A stretch of 64,000 bases of DNA from Seonamhaeicola aphaedonensis. GTDB taxonomy: Bacteria > Bacteroidota > Bacteroidia > Flavobacteriales > Flavobacteriaceae. The notes under the pieces were generated by a model that ran no database searches, was not told where the DNA came from, and saw only the letters and a program-made list of their open reading frames with translations. Of this stretch, positions 40,959-51,000 are shown piece by piece. The translations under genes were made by a program, and so were the position numbers. Numbering within the stretch: position 1 is the stretch's first letter; every line of letters begins with the position of its first letter. The stretch is taken from the NCBI RefSeq assembly GCF_003386195.1, contig NZ_QRDX01000005.1, forward strand, positions 252,801 to 316,800. Direction: 5' to 3'.

Positions 40959-43412
40959 ATGCTGTATTTTATTGATGTAATACTTCCCATTCCGCTTCAA
41001 AAGTTATTCACCTACAGCATAACACCATCAGAGGCCAGTTTTTTAAAAGCCGGTATACGGGTAGCTGTTCCGTTTGGAAAATCTAAAATTTATACTGGTT
41101 TAGTATTTAACATTCATAATAATGCTCCAACGGCTTATGAAGCCAAAGAAGTTCATCAGATTTTAGATGAAACTCCTATTGTCAATAAAATTCAGCTAGA
41201 ATTATGGCAGTGGATTTCCAACTATTATATGTGTACCTTAGGTGATGTTATGCGAGCTGCTTTACCATCGGCTTTTATTTTAGAAAGCGAAACGGTGGTT
41301 ACTAAAAACTTTATAAAAGAAATAGATGAATCTATTTTAAAGGATGATGAGTTTTTAATTTATGAAGCATTGCATCATCAATCGTCTTTAAAGATTCATG
41401 ATATTTCAAATATTCTTGATACAAAGAATGTGCTACCAGTAATTAAAAGGCTTATTGAAAAAGAGGCTATCACCGTTGATGAGGAAGTTTATGAAAAGTA
41501 TAAACCAAAGTTGGTTCGATACGTAAAATTACAATCAAATTTTTCTACCGAAAAGGGGTTACAGAGTTTGTTAGAAAATTTGAGTAGGGCACCCAAACAA
41601 CGAGAGGTCATCATGACCCTGTTTTCACTTTCAGCTACGACACGAAAACCGGTTAAGGTTACAGATTTAAGTATTGAAAGTAAGGCGTCCTCACAAACCA
41701 TAAAGGCATTGTTAGACAAAGGTATTTTAGAGGAATACTATATTCAAACAGATAGGGTTCAATATAATGGTACAGATAGTGAAGCTTCTAAAAACTTGAA
41801 TAATCATCAAGAAACTGCTTTAACGGAGATACGGGGAAGTTTTAATAAGCACAACGTAACCTTACTTCACGGTGTGACATCATCTGGCAAAACCGAAATT
41901 TATGTAAAGCTTATTGAGAATATTATTGCTGAAGGAAAACAGGTATTGTATCTATTACCTGAAATAGCATTAACAACGCAATTGGTTAATAGGTTGCAGA
42001 CTTATTTTGGAGAGCAGGTGGCTATTTTTCATTCTAAATATTCTACCCAAGAACGGGTTGAAGTTTGGAATAACGTTCTTAGCAGTGCTTCAAAGGCTAA
42101 AATTGTATTGGGCGCACGATCATCTGTTTTTTTACCCTTTAATAATTTAGGGCTTATAATTGTTGATGAAGAACATGAGCAGTCTTTCAAGCAGTTTGAC
42201 CCTGCACCTCGATATCATGCAAGAGATACAGCAGTGGTTTTAGCCAGTATTCATAAGGCAAAAACCTTGTTGGGATCTGCTACCCCTAGTTTAGAAAGTT
42301 ATTTTAATGCAAAACAAGATAAATATGGTTTTGTTGAGTTAACACATAGATATAATAACGTTTTAATGCCAGATATTGAACTTGTGGATATTAAGGATAA
42401 GCATAAGCGTAAACGTATGACCGGGCATTTTAGTGATAGGCTTATTGAGGAAATAACCGAGGTGCTAAATAACAAGCAACAGGTGATTCTATTTCAAAAT
42501 AGGAGGGGTTTTTCTCCTATAGTTGAGTGTAATACTTGTGGGCATTCACCTCAATGCCCAAATTGTGATGTAAGTTTAACCTATCATCGATACAGGAGCC
42601 AATTGCGTTGTCATTATTGTGGCTATAATATGGCTATGTTACAAGATTGTATGGCCTGCGGAAGTCCTGATTTAGATAGCAAAGGTTTTGGAACAGAGCA
42701 AATTGAAGAGGAAGTGAAATTGCTATTTCCTAATGCTAAAGTTGCCAGAATGGATTTAGATACCACACGGGGAAAATATGGGTATGAAAAAATAATAACT
42801 GCCTTAGAGCAAGAAGAAATAGATATTCTGGTAGGTACGCAAATGCTCACAAAAGGTTTAGATTTTAGAAACGTAAAGTTGGTGGGAATTATGAATGCTG
42901 ATAATATGTTAAATTTCCCTGATTTTAGAGCGCATGAGCGCAGTTTCCAGTTAATGGTGCAGGTATCCGGTAGGGCAGGACGCACAGAAGAGCGTGGGAA
43001 GGTTTTAATTCAAACTTATAACCCATATCATACCATTTTACAACAAGTATCAACCAATAATTATATCAATATGTTTAATGAACAAATGAACGACCGATAT
43101 AATTATAAATATCCACCGATTTATAAGCAGATAAAAATTACATTAAAACATAAAGATTACAATAAAGTAGAAACTGCTTCCATATGGTTTGCAAAGTCTT
43201 TAAGACATTTTTTTGGTGATGCTGTTTTGGGTCCTGAATCACCGCCCATAGGAAGAATAAGGAATCAGTTTCATAAAAATATTTTGGTTAAAATACCTAA
43301 GAAACAATCGCTTTCAAAAACAAAAGAAGCTATCGTTAAAATAAACAATAGCTTCTTGAGTATAAAAGATTTTCGGTCGGTTAAAGTAATTTTAAATGTC
43401 GATAACTTTTAG
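40959..43412 (+). CDS. priA: Primosomal replication-restart helicase PriA
   Basis: An 817-residue 3'-5' helicase that reloads the replisome at stalled forks. The N-terminal 3'BD fold covers about 1-100. Walker A GVTSSGKTE is near 305, DEEH (IIVDEEHEQS) near 401, GSATPSLES follows, and the insert of eight zinc-binding cysteines (CNTCGHSPQCPNC, CHYCG, CMACG) spans about 524-567. QVSGRAGRTEERGKV is helicase motif VI. Complete and of normal length. Confidence 0.97.
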   Translation: MLYFIDVILPIPLQKLFTYSITPSEASFLKAGIRVAVPFGKSKIYTGLVFNIHNNAPTAYEAKEVHQILDETPIVNKIQLELWQWISNYYMCTLGDVMRAALPSAFILESETVVTKNFIKEIDESILKDDEFLIYEALHHQSSLKIHDISNILDTKNVLPVIKRLIEKEAITVDEEVYEKYKPKLVRYVKLQSNFSTEKGLQSLLENLSRAPKQREVIMTLFSLSATTRKPVKVTDLSIESKASSQTIKALLDKGILEEYYIQTDRVQYNGTDSEASKNLNNHQETALTEIRGSFNKHNVTLLHGVTSSGKTEIYVKLIENIIAEGKQVLYLLPEIALTTQLVNRLQTYFGEQVAIFHSKYSTQERVEVWNNVLSSASKAKIVLGARSSVFLPFNNLGLIIVDEEHEQSFKQFDPAPRYHARDTAVVLASIHKAKTLLGSATPSLESYFNAKQDKYGFVELTHRYNNVLMPDIELVDIKDKHKRKRMTGHFSDRLIEEITEVLNNKQQVILFQNRRGFSPIVECNTCGHSPQCPNCDVSLTYHRYRSQLRCHYCGYNMAMLQDCMACGSPDLDSKGFGTEQIEEEVKLLFPNAKVARMDLDTTRGKYGYEKIITALEQEEIDILVGTQMLTKGLDFRNVKLVGIMNADNMLNFPDFRAHERSFQLMVQVSGRAGRTEERGKVLIQTYNPYHTILQQVSTNNYINMFNEQMNDRYNYKYPPIYKQIKITLKHKDYNKVETASIWFAKSLRHFFGDAVLGPESPPIGRIRNQFHKNILVKIPKKQSLSKTKEAIVKINNSFLSIKDFRSVKVILNVDNF

Positions 43413-43449
43413 TTGAATGAAAATTCATTTTTCAAATTTCTAGATAAAA

Positions 43450-43530
43450 CCATTCCAATAAAAATGGGAATCTCACTTTAGTTTCATTTGAATCTAGTTG
43501 CTTTAAGAGAAACTGAAACAAGTTCAGTTT
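43450..43530. repeat. Degenerate dispersed palindromes
   Basis: CCATTCC...GGGAAT around 43450-43472 and AACTGAA-ACAAG-TTCAGTT around 43508-43530 resemble the GTCATTCC...GGAAT and CTGAAACAAGTTCAG intergenic repeats common in flavobacteria. They fill the gap between convergent priA and the LytTR gene. Confidence 0.45.
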
Positions 43531-43543
43531 AAAAAGCAAGTTT

Positions 43544-44239
43544 CTAAATGTTATTTAAAGCGTCAACCAATTGCGTCTTTTTGTTTCTACTTAAAGGAAT
43601 TTCATAAGCGCCCACTTCAACATTTTTACTGTTAAATCTATCAATCTTATCAAGATTTACAATGTAAGATTTGTGTATTCTTAAAAATTTGCCTTCAGGT
43701 AGTTCGGCTTCAAAAGCTTTCATTGTAGATAATACAACTAAGCTTGTTTCTTCGGTAACCAATTTAACATAATCACCCAAAGCCTCTATCCATTTAATGT
43801 CTTTGATATAAACCTTACGTTTTTTAAGATTGCTCTTCACAAATATGTGTTCGCCTTCTTCTTCGTTGAAGTCCTGAGTTAATCTATGTTGCTCAAGGGC
43901 TTTTTCTACAGAAACGTTAAAGCGTTCTCTTGTAATTGGTTTGTGTAAATAATCGGTAGCATCATAATTAAATGCCTTAAACGCATATTCGGTTTTACCG
44001 GTCACAAAAATAATTTGAGGTTTCTTGTTTAATACGTCTAGTAGTTCAAATCCGTTTAGAACAGGCATTTCAATGTCTAAAAAGATAAGATCCACTTGGT
44101 GCGTATTTAAACCATTTTTCGTCTCTAAAGCACTACTATACTCTGCTATTAAATTAAGCGAAGGGTGATTTTCAACTAATTTAACAATAGAGAGCCTTTG
44201 TATCGCTGAGTCGTCTACTACTACACAGTTTAAAGTCAT
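43544..44239 (-). CDS. LytTR-type response regulator
   Basis: A 231-residue regulator. The receiver domain, residues 3-118, has acidic pocket Asp9/Asp10, phospho-acceptor Asp55 in FLDIEMPVLNG, and KPITRE with the conserved lysine. The LytTR DNA-binding domain spans about 130-230, including ALGDYVKLVTEE and FLRIHKSYIVNLDKI. No histidine kinase gene is adjacent, so it is an orphan regulator here. It diverges from the ribosomal protein operon. Confidence 0.93.
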   Translation of the reverse strand: MTLNCVVVDDSAIQRLSIVKLVENHPSLNLIAEYSSALETKNGLNTHQVDLIFLDIEMPVLNGFELLDVLNKKPQIIFVTGKTEYAFKAFNYDATDYLHKPITRERFNVSVEKALEQHRLTQDFNEEEGEHIFVKSNLKKRKVYIKDIKWIEALGDYVKLVTEETSLVVLSTMKAFEAELPEGKFLRIHKSYIVNLDKIDRFNSKNVEVGAYEIPLSRNKKTQLVDALNNI

Positions 44240-44374
44240 AACATTTTATTATTTCGGTTAAGATATCGACAATAGTACGAAAAATTCGGTTAAAAACCAA
44301 AAATCATCGATAAAATGCGTTATTTAACAAAAATTTAACATTTTAAAAACGCATAGTAATTGTTAGGGTTATGC

Positions 44375-44405
44375 TTGCAATATATGAAATATTTAACTAA
44401 TTTTG
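44375..44405 (+). promoter_or_regulatory. Promoter of rpsF-rpsR-rplI
   Basis: TTG (44375-44377), a 20-base spacer, and TAATTTTG (44398-44405) match the Bacteroidota promoter; the ATG of rpsF is 31 bases on. Confidence 0.6.
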
Positions 44406-44436
44406 CAGCCAATTTTTAACAATTAAATAGATTTTT

Positions 44437-44775
44437 ATGAATCATTATGAAACTGTTTTCATCTTAAATCCCGTTTTATCTGAAGATCAGATAAAGGAAA
44501 CAGTAAAGAAATACGAAGATTTTCTTGTTTCTAACGGAGCTAAGATGATAGCTAAAGAAGATTGGGGCCTTAAGAAGTTGGCTTACCCAATTCAAAACAA
44601 GAAAAGTGGTTTTTATCACTTATTTGAGTACACTGTTGCTGGTGAAGTAATTGGTGACCTAGAATTAGAGTTTAGACGTGATGAGCGTTTTATGCGTTAT
44701 TTAACGGTTAAGTTAGATAAACATGCTGTAGCATGGGCAGAAAGACGAAGAGAAAAACTTAAACAAAAAGCTTAA
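44437..44775 (+). CDS. rpsF: 30S ribosomal protein S6
   Basis: A 112-residue protein with the S6 fold: [20 protein letters not shown] at the start, [24 protein letters not shown] in the centre, and [17 protein letters not shown] at the end. S6 pairs with S18 on the 30S platform, and rpsR follows two bases later. First gene of a three-gene ribosomal unit with its own promoter. Confidence 0.97.
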   Translation: MNHYETVFILNPVLSEDQIKETVKKYEDFLVSNGAKMIAKEDWGLKKLAYPIQNKKSGFYHLFEYTVAGEVIGDLELEFRRDERFMRYLTVKLDKHAVAWAERRREKLKQKA

Positions 44776-44777
44776 TT

Positions 44778-45074
44778 ATGGCATCAATAGATCAACAAGC
44801 AAAAGGAAAAAAAGATGGAGAAATAAGATATTTAACTCCGCTTAACATTGATACAAATAAACAAAAGAAGTATTGTCGTTTCAAAAAATCTGGGATTAAG
44901 TATATAGATTATAAAGACCCAGATTTCTTATTAAAGTTTGTAAACGAACAAGGTAAAATTTTACCAAGACGTTTAACAGGAACTTCATTAAAGTACCAAA
45001 GAAAAGTGTCTGTAGCAGTTAAAAGAGCACGTCACTTAGCTTTAATGCCATACGTAGCAGATTTATTAAAGTAA
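44778..45074 (+). CDS. rpsR: 30S ribosomal protein S18
   Basis: A 98-residue protein, longer at the N-terminus than E. coli S18. [33 protein letters not shown] core (key KILPRRLTG) and [21 protein letters not shown] are the S18 signature. Partner of S6 in the 30S platform. Thirteen bases before rplI. Confidence 0.97.
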   Translation: MASIDQQAKGKKDGEIRYLTPLNIDTNKQKKYCRFKKSGIKYIDYKDPDFLLKFVNEQGKILPRRLTGTSLKYQRKVSVAVKRARHLALMPYVADLLK

Positions 45075-45087
45075 AATACCGATAACA

Positions 45088-45540
45088 ATGGAACTTATAT
45101 TAAAACAAGACGTTGAAAATTTAGGATTTAAAGACGATGTTGTAACAGTTAAGAATGGTTACGGTAGAAACTTTTTAATTCCTACAGGAAAAGCTATTTT
45201 GGCTACAGTTTCTGCTAAAAAAGTATTGGCAGAAAACTTAAAACAAAGAGCTTTTAAAGAAAAGAAAATCATCGATGATGCTAATGCAGTTGCAGAAGTA
45301 TTAAAAGGATTAGAAATTAAAATAGCTTCTAAAGTTGGTACTGGAGATAAATTATTCGGTTCTGTCAATAATATTGATGTGGCAGCAGCTTTAGAAAAAG
45401 AAGGACAAGAAATAGATAAAAAATTCATCAATGTAATTGGTGGAAATGTGAAACGTTTAGGTAAATATAGTGCCATTATACGTTTACACAGAGAAGTATC
45501 TGTTGATTTACCATTTGAAGTTATAGCACAAGCTAAATAA
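45088..45540 (+). CDS. rplI: 50S ribosomal protein L9
   Basis: A 150-residue protein. The N-terminal globular domain has LILKQDVENLGFKDDVVTVK and NGYGRNFLIPTGKA, followed by the long connecting helix and a C-terminal domain with KLFGSVNNIDVAAAL. L9 binds 23S rRNA near the L1 stalk. It ends the rpsF-rpsR-rplI unit before a strong terminator. Confidence 0.97.
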   Translation: MELILKQDVENLGFKDDVVTVKNGYGRNFLIPTGKAILATVSAKKVLAENLKQRAFKEKKIIDDANAVAEVLKGLEIKIASKVGTGDKLFGSVNNIDVAAALEKEGQEIDKKFINVIGGNVKRLGKYSAIIRLHREVSVDLPFEVIAQAK

Positions 45541-45560
45541 TTTCAGATTTAGAATATTTA

Positions 45561-45594
45561 AAAACCGTTTAGAGACCTCTAAACGGTTTTTTTA
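45561..45594 (+). terminator. Terminator of the rpsF-rpsR-rplI unit
   Basis: AAAACCGTTTAGAG and CTCTAAACGGTTTT form a 14-bp stem with a two-base centre followed by T7, 20 bases after the rplI stop. Confidence 0.9.
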
Positions 45595-45612
45595 TTATAA
45601 TTTGTTTATAAA

Positions 45613-46080
45613 ATGAAGTATAGTAGACTTACCAAAGAACAGTTTGTAGAATTACACCAAGAGTTTATTAACTTTTTGGCAACACAATCCATAACTGCAG
45701 AGGAATGGAAAAATTTAAAAGAGAATAAACCCGAATTGGCCGAAACAGAATTAGATGTTTTTAGTGATTTAATTTGGGAAGGCGTTTTAAATACTGCAGA
45801 GTATTTAGAACATATATCTGCTAAACATATGTATCTGTTTAAATTGGGCGAAGACAATATGCAAGCCATTGTTGTTAATGTAAAGCATGATATAGATATT
45901 AATACAACAGAGGGTTATAATTGGTTGCGAGACAATTTAATGGATGAAAATGTTGAATTTTTACAAGCTCATAAGGAATACTCTGAAGATAAAAACTTAG
46001 ATAAATTTAAAATGATTGAGCAAGGTGCCATCATAACCAAAGGCGAATTATTTAAGTATTTTGATAACTTGATTAATTAA
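45613..46080 (+). CDS. DUF6495-like conserved protein
   Basis: A 155-residue soluble protein, acidic and mostly helical. Its opening YSRLTKEQFVELHQEFINFL and SITAEEWKNLK resemble a family conserved in Flavobacteriia that I recall as DUF6495; the number is from memory. No catalytic motif or signal peptide. It stands alone between the ribosomal terminator and hisS. Function unknown. Confidence 0.7.
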   Translation: MKYSRLTKEQFVELHQEFINFLATQSITAEEWKNLKENKPELAETELDVFSDLIWEGVLNTAEYLEHISAKHMYLFKLGEDNMQAIVVNVKHDIDINTTEGYNWLRDNLMDENVEFLQAHKEYSEDKNLDKFKMIEQGAIITKGELFKYFDNLIN

Positions 46081-46155
46081 GTAGGTGCCTTTATTTGTTG
46101 ATATATTGATTTGAAAAATTGAAAACAGTATTTTTGTTTGAATTCTAAATATTTT

Positions 46156-46181
46156 GTCATTCCTGCATATATAGGAATCCA
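46156..46181. repeat. Short dispersed palindrome before hisS
   Basis: GTCATTCCT...AGGAATCCA around an ATATAT centre, the GTCATTCCTGC-type intergenic repeat. It ends 16 bases before the hisS ATG, so it falls in the hisS leader. Confidence 0.55.
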
Positions 46182-46197
46182 CTTTTAAATAATTTAA

Positions 46198-47568
46198 ATG
46201 GCTCAAAAACCTAGCATACCTAAAGGAACACGTGATTTTACTCCAATTGAAGTAGCTAAACGAAATTATATTTTCAATACCATTCGTGGGGCTTTTGAAA
46301 CTTTTGGATTTCAACCCATTGAAACACCAAGTTTTGAAAACTCTGAAACCTTAATGGGTAAATATGGTGATGAAGGCGACCGCTTGATTTTTAAGATTTT
46401 GAATTCTGGAGATTATTTATCTAAAGCGAATACGGAGGCTTATAATACAAAGGACTCTAATAAACTTACCTCAAGTATTTCAGAAAAAGCCCTTCGTTAC
46501 GACCTCACAGTTCCTTTTGCGCGTTACGTGGTACAACACCAAAATGAGATTGAATTCCCATTTAAGCGTTACCAAATACAACCTGTTTGGAGGGCAGACA
46601 GACCTCAAAAGGGACGTTTTAGAGAGTTTTATCAATGTGATGCTGATGTAGTGGGTAGTGATTCCCTTTGGCAAGAGGTAGAGTTTATTCAATTATACGA
46701 TACAGTTTTTAAGGCCTTAAAACTTGAAGGCGTTACGATTAAAATTAATAATCGTAAGATCTTATCTGGAATTGCCGAAGTCATTGGTGCTTCCAATAAG
46801 CTAATTGATTTTACAGTTGCATTAGATAAACTTGATAAAATAGGAGAGGAGAAGGTAAAAGAAGAAATGCTTTCTAAAGGAATTTCTCAAGACGGAATCT
46901 CTAAATTACAGCCGTTGTTCTCATTATCTGGCTCTTTTGAATCTCAAATGGAGAGTTTAAGAACTATTTTAGCAACTTCCAAAGATGGTTTAAAAGGCAT
47001 TGAAGAACTAGCGTTTATAAATCTAGCCATTTCAGAATTAGGATTAACTACTGCTACCTTGCAGTTAGATGTTACCTTAGCTCGTGGTTTAAACTATTAT
47101 ACAGGTGCTATTTTTGAAGTATCAGCACCCCAAGAAGTAAAAATAGGTTCCATAGGAGGCGGTGGACGCTATGACGATTTAACTGGAATTTTTGGAATGA
47201 AAGATATGAGTGGCGTTGGTATTAGTTTTGGTTTAGATCGTATTTATCTGGTTTTAGAAGAACTGAATTTATTTCCTGAAACAGTAAATAAAAGTGTTGA
47301 GGTGCTATTTATCAATTTTGGAGATAAGGAGGCGCTTTTTAGTTTAAAAGCCATTAAGGTGTTACGTGAAGCTGGTATTAATGCCGAATTATATCCAGAA
47401 GCTGCTAAAATGAAAAAGCAAATGACACATGCCAATAGGCGTAATATTCCATTTGTTGTTTTAGTAGGCGAGGAGGAAATAACGTCTAGCACCTATACTT
47501 TAAAAGATATGACTTTAGGAGAGCAATATAAAGTCTCTTTACAAGATTTAATCTCAAAATTAAAATAA
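46198..47568 (+). CDS. hisS: Histidyl-tRNA synthetase
   Basis: A 456-residue class II synthetase. [13 protein letters not shown] at the start, [14 protein letters not shown] as motif 2 entry, [19 protein letters not shown] as motif 2, [15 protein letters not shown] as the HisA box, and GGGGRYDDL plus [12 protein letters not shown] as motif 3 are all present. The C-terminal 95 residues form the anticodon-binding domain. Complete. Confidence 0.97.
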   Translation: MAQKPSIPKGTRDFTPIEVAKRNYIFNTIRGAFETFGFQPIETPSFENSETLMGKYGDEGDRLIFKILNSGDYLSKANTEAYNTKDSNKLTSSISEKALRYDLTVPFARYVVQHQNEIEFPFKRYQIQPVWRADRPQKGRFREFYQCDADVVGSDSLWQEVEFIQLYDTVFKALKLEGVTIKINNRKILSGIAEVIGASNKLIDFTVALDKLDKIGEEKVKEEMLSKGISQDGISKLQPLFSLSGSFESQMESLRTILATSKDGLKGIEELAFINLAISELGLTTATLQLDVTLARGLNYYTGAIFEVSAPQEVKIGSIGGGGRYDDLTGIFGMKDMSGVGISFGLDRIYLVLEELNLFPETVNKSVEVLFINFGDKEALFSLKAIKVLREAGINAELYPEAAKMKKQMTHANRRNIPFVVLVGEEEITSSTYTLKDMTLGEQYKVSLQDLISKLK

Positions 47569-47572
47569 AAAA

Positions 47573-47593
47573 GAGCCCTGAATTTCAGGGCTC
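47573..47593 (+). terminator. Hairpin behind hisS
   Basis: GAGCCCTGA-ATT-TCAGGGCTC, a perfect nine-base stem five bases after the stop. No T run follows, so termination may be partial. Confidence 0.6.
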
Positions 47594-47992
47594 ATAAGTA
47601 ATAGTAAAGATTTTTGGTAGATTTGGGATTCTACATTAACTAATTCAAACTAACTAAACAAACTAAAACTAACTACTATTGCTTTACTAAAACGCTCTTT
47701 AAGAATTTAGAATTGAATTTACTTTTAATTCCTTTGTTTATGGTTAATAGCTTAATAGCTATATCGATAGCTTGTCCGAATATAATAAAAAAATTAATAT
47801 AATCGACAAAAAGCTTAAAAAAATCGATGAAATACAATAAAAAAGAAAACCCTAGATGTATTTTGTGGCTCTTTTTATTTAAGTTTATTAGATTCTCCGA
47901 AGATCAATATATAGCGTGTTTCTAATCATTTTGTTCAATATCTAGGTGATATTTATCTTATAATAAAAACTGTTTTGATAGGTTTATAAAGC

Positions 47993-48023
47993 AAAAAGGT
48001 CTCGAATTAATCGAGGCCTTTTT
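47993..48023 (-). terminator. Terminator of the M14/fibronectin gene
   Basis: AAAAAGGTCTCG and CGAGGCCTTTTT form a stem with one G-T pair and flanking A/T runs, 24 bases beyond the stop codon on the minus strand. Confidence 0.8.
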
Positions 48024-48046
48024 CGTTGTATATTATTTTTTAAAGT

Positions 48047-51000
48047 TTATCTTTTTATAAACTTTTTTGATAAAGATTCTTTCTCATTATAAACATTAAT
48101 AAAGTAAAGTCCGCTTTCTAAATCATTAACAATAATGTCTTTAGTGATGCTTTCCCCATGTTTTACAATTTTACCTATAGTATTTATTATTCGGTATGAA
48201 TAGATAGATTCATTTTTGAATTTAACTCTTAATATACCTTCAACTGGGTTGGGGTATATAATAAAATCATCAACAGGTTTGGTGCTATCAGAAAGGTCAG
48301 ATTTACTGATACTAGTTTTTCCGGTTGAGTTATTTACTCTTCCTGTAATTATAACCTGATCTATATAAACATTATCATTTTTAGCATTTGCATTACATTG
48401 AATTCTAAACTGACCATTGTTTACTAAATTGTATTGGGAACTATCTAAGTTAAAAACAGCATTAAAGAATATATTATCATTAAAATCAGATCCGTTAATC
48501 CAGTTAACTACTGTGATCCATCCAGAGCCATCATTATATTGTAATAAAACACCATCACCAGATTCCATACCATTAGCATACAAATAAAAGTTAAATTCTA
48601 CTTGGTCAAATTGGGATAAATTAAATAAAGGAGAGCTAATAGATGATGATATCCCAGAATCTCTTAATTTAATTGATGACACACCTTCATAAGAAAAACT
48701 TCCAGAATAATAGAAAACATCTTTTCCGCCTTCAGTCCATCCATCAAATCCGGTTTCAAAATATCCTTCGTGTAAAATAGTGTCACTTGGAGGGCAAGTA
48801 GGGCATACAGAACCGCCACAATCAATTCCTGATTCGTCTCCATTTTGAATGCCGTCATTACAAGTTGGTGCAGCTAAAGTGGTAGGTGAAATAGAATTGC
48901 TTAGCTCAGAACTATTACCAGCGGCATCTCTTGCGATTACATAGAATGTATAATTGGTGCTTTCTGACAAACTAGTAACTTGGTAATTAGTGCCTGAAAC
49001 ATTTATTAAGAAAGTGGAATCTTGATAAATATCATATCCTGTAACCCCAACATTATCTGTTGAAGCATTCCAACTTAAATCAATACTGTTATCCGTAATA
49101 TTAGAAGCTGCTAGCTCTGTTGGAATAGTAGGTGGATTGGTATCTATAAATTCATCTGTGGTAACATTTACAGAATTACTTTGTACAGAACTATTGCCGG
49201 CTGCGTCTCTTGCAATTACATAAAATGAATAGGAGGTTGAAGAGCTCAAGCTAGTAACGGCATAATTTGTGGAAGCCGTATTGCCAATAAAACTTCCATC
49301 TTGATAAACATCATACCCAGTAACACCCACATTATCTGTTGGTGCTGTCCAAGATAAATCTGTTGAGTTAAAAGTAGTATTACTCGCAACTAAATTTGCA
49401 GGTGCACTTGGAGCCTCAGTATCTGGTGGGGCTTGGGTAGTAATATTTGCTGTATTACTTTGTGCAGATGAATTACCTGCTGCGTCTTTTGCAATAACGT
49501 AAAACGAATAAGGTGTGCTTGCACTTAATCCATTAACTTGGTAAGATGTGCCAGAGACATTGATTAAAAAATTGCTATCTTGATAGATGTCGTATCCTGT
49601 AACGCCTACATTATCTGTAGAGGCATTCCATGATATATCCGTTGTAGAATCTGTTGTGTTATTCGCAGCTAAACCAGTTGGTGCCGAAGGAGGTGTTACA
49701 TCTGGTCCTGTACTTTCAATTGTAATCGTGTAATCTTCTACTTCTCCGTCACTAAAAGATTCACAAGCGGTTGGTGTTCCGTTGTATTTCATGCTTACTC
49801 GCATTCTGAAAGAAGTTTCGGCAGCAGATTGCGGTACTGTGAAACTAGTGCTTATTTGACTACTTTTAGTAGGGCTCTGAGACAGTATTTGCTCACCCGA
49901 ATCATTAAAGTCGCCATCATAATTATAATCTATCCAAACACCATAGCCTTCGCGTCTGGAACGGCCGGTCCATTCTGGAGTTATCGTAACCGTATATTGG
50001 GAGCCTTTTTCAACGATTGTTGAAATATTAGTAAAGTCTGAATAAAGCGTTGCTCCAGATGAATTATCAATAGTATTCAACTGAACTCTCCCGATATATT
50101 CGCTGCTATTGCTTCCAGAAGTAGAGACACAATAATTAATGCTGTCTGTTGTGAATGTTATTGGTGTACTATATGATGACTCCAATGTATCTGGGCAAAC
50201 ACTATTTACCTGAACTTCGTATTGCGTTGAAGGTGTTAAGTTTGATAATACCACAGAATTACTAGTTGTGTTTTGTGTTATCCATGTCGAAGTTCCACTT
50301 TCTCTATATTGGTAATTAAAAGTGGCGTTTTGTACTGTATCCCAGCTTATTGTTGCTGACGATGGAGCTATGTTTGAAGCTGCTAACCCGGTAGGTGGTT
50401 GTAAACAAGGAGCTGGCAATACCTCAAAAGATTGTTCGACGTCAGTAGCAGGGTTGTAGGTGGTGTTTCCTGATTGACTTGCCCTAACGGTTACGAAACC
50501 AGTTGTACCATTAAGCGTAATGGTATTTCCAGATACCGAAGCAGGTCCTGATACGATGGAGAAGCTAACAGGCAACCCAGAGGAAGCCGTTGCATTCACT
50601 TGGAACGGGGCATCGGTTGTAAACTTATCACTAATAGAGTCGAAGGTAATAGTTTGTGGGATATTAGTTGAATTGGTTATGATTCTAAAGTCATCGAATA
50701 CAAAGCCATCGAAAGTCGTTGTGTAGCTGTCCTGATTGTTTGTAGAATCAGTATTGAAGCTAAACCTAAGAAAAACGTTAGCTTGGTTAAAGAATGAACT
50801 ATTTTCTGAGGCAGATATAACGATTTCCTCCATAACCCATTTGTCTTGTGTATCGCCATCATAAAGCTGTTCACCATCAGGTTGGAAGTTATTGTTTGTA
50901 GAGCTTTTACCCGAATAGGTATTGTTTTCGTTAGGCGCACCTGGTTTGGTATAGGTGCCACAGAGCGGTGTCCAAGTAGATCCGTTGGTAGAAGCTTCAA

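Larger units (their letters stand above)
47569..48046. other. 478-base gap between hisS and the M14 gene
   Basis: It contains the hisS hairpin, an A/C-rich stretch of AACTAA-type short repeats at about 47640-47675, a minus-strand reading frame ending with a T9SS-tail-like peptide (47676-47738), and the terminator of the M14 gene at 47993-48023. No gene was supported. Confidence 0.5.

Noticed and set aside
43544..44239. A complete two-component system
   Set aside because: No histidine kinase gene is next to the LytTR regulator in the window.
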